Shown piece after piece: positions 5,504-6,125 of a DNA stretch of 6,125 nucleotides (position 1 is its first letter; each line of letters starts with the position of its first letter). Source of the stretch: Bacteroidales bacterium (GTDB lineage Bacteria > Bacteroidota > Bacteroidia > Bacteroidales > NBLH01); assembly GCA_027083715.1 (NCBI GenBank), contig JALWNR010000188.1:1-6125 (forward strand), given 5' to 3'. The notes below the pieces were generated by a model, which was not told the origin of the DNA, did not search any database, and was given only the letters and a program-made list of their open reading frames with translations. Made by a program: the position numbers and the translations under genes.

Positions 5504-6125
5504 AAAAAAGATTTAATTTTTGTAACTATAGTTTCTGTTTTTTTAATATCATTTACTGATGCAATGGTTCGTCCAAGCAAAGCACAAATTAAAAAAGCTG
5601 AAACTATTGAAGAAAAACATATTGAAACTCCTCAAACAGTATATGGTATTCCTGCTGATTTATATACTATTGAAAAAAGCAGCATTAAACCGAATATTAG
5701 TTTGTCTGTTTTACTGTCAAAACTGAGTATTTCCAACAAGAAAATTCATGAACTTGTTTTAAAAGCTAAAAATGTTTTTGATTTGCGAAAAATCAGAGCA
5801 GGTAATACTTATCAGATATTTAGAAGCAAAGACAGTACGAAAAAAGTTAATTATTTAGTTTATGAACAAAGCCCCGCTGAATATATTGTTTTTGATTTAT
5901 CGGATAGTTTAAGTGTAAAAAAAGAACATAAATCAATAAAAAGCATAGTAAAAAAAAGTAGTGGTGTTATTGAAAGTTCTTTATGGATGAGCATGTTGGA
6001 TAATAATACAAATCCATTGTTAGCCATTGAGTTATCAGATATTTATGCATGGACAATAGACTTCTTTGGTATTCAAAAAGGAGATGCTTTTAAGGTGTAC
6101 TACCGCGAAGATTTTGTAGATAGCA
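5501..6125 (+). CDS. M23-family murein DD-endopeptidase, N-terminal part (runs off the right edge)
   Basis: The first 208 residues are present and the frame is open to the window end. A signal peptide is visible (MKKDL, hydrophobic core 5-18), so the protein is exported to the periplasm or envelope. The rest resembles the N-terminal region of Bacteroidota peptidoglycan metallopeptidases of the M23 type: a LysM/OapA-like segment (about 55-135: SLSVLLSKLSISNKKIHEL, then VFDLRKIRAGNTYQIF and YLVYEQSPAEYIVFDL), then IESSLWMSML (157-166), LAIELSDIYAWTIDFFGIQKGD (174-195) and VYYREDFVDS. The catalytic zinc motifs (HxxxD, HxH) would lie beyond the edge, so activity cannot be confirmed here. ATGs at 5444 and 5459 are also in frame, but 5501 is preferred because it gives a standard signal peptide. 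It is divergent from the PASTA cluster, with its own promoter at 5344-5372. Confidence 0.85.
   Translation, partial: MKKDLIFVTIVSVFLISFTDAMVRPSKAQIKKAETIEEKHIETPQTVYGIPADLYTIEKSSIKPNISLSVLLSKLSISNKKIHELVLKAKNVFDLRKIRAGNTYQIFRSKDSTKKVNYLVYEQSPAEYIVFDLSDSLSVKKEHKSIKSIVKKSSGVIESSLWMSMLDNNTNPLLAIELSDIYAWTIDFFGIQKGDAFKVYYREDFVDS

Overview
The window comes from a low-GC member of the Bacteroidota. Three things point there: a protein with a C-terminal type IX secretion (T9SS) type A sorting domain, promoter-like TAnnTTTG (-7) motifs with no Shine-Dalgarno sequences before the starts, and very AT-rich intergenic DNA. The exact genus cannot be told from the sequence.

Layout. Four genes lie on the minus strand, transcribed from right to left: a membrane-anchored PASTA protein (start 5062), a T9SS-sorted exported protein (start 4233), an RluA/RluD-type 23S rRNA pseudouridine synthase (probable start 2300) and D-alanine--D-alanine ligase (start 1147). 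The first two overlap by 14 nt, and 37 nt (or 10 nt with a TTG start) separate the second and third. A 130-nt gap holding a strong inverted-repeat element and a possible secondary promoter separates rluD from ddl. A divergent plus-strand gene begins at 5501 and runs off the right edge; its N-terminal part matches Bacteroidota M23-type murein endopeptidases.

Biology. Ddl makes the D-Ala-D-Ala dipeptide of peptidoglycan precursors, PASTA domains are known in other bacteria to bind peptidoglycan fragments, and M23 enzymes cut peptidoglycan cross-links. The locus therefore looks like a cell-wall cluster with a ribosome-modification gene and an exported T9SS protein inside it. The genes themselves are ordinary.

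Non-coding DNA. The divergent region 5063-5500 is the most unusual part. It has a probable promoter at each end and between them a block (about 5153-5325) of roughly 38% GC, inside flanks of only 10-16% GC, with two 22-bp direct repeats (19/22 identical) and nested inverted repeats. This looks like an inserted repeat element or miniature mobile element. The M23 leader can fold so that the start codon is hidden, and it carries tiny overlapping upstream ORFs. The first 35 bases of the window are a degenerate 7-nt tandem repeat. No tRNA, rRNA, CRISPR array or complete insertion sequence was seen, and I found no clearly new multi-gene system.
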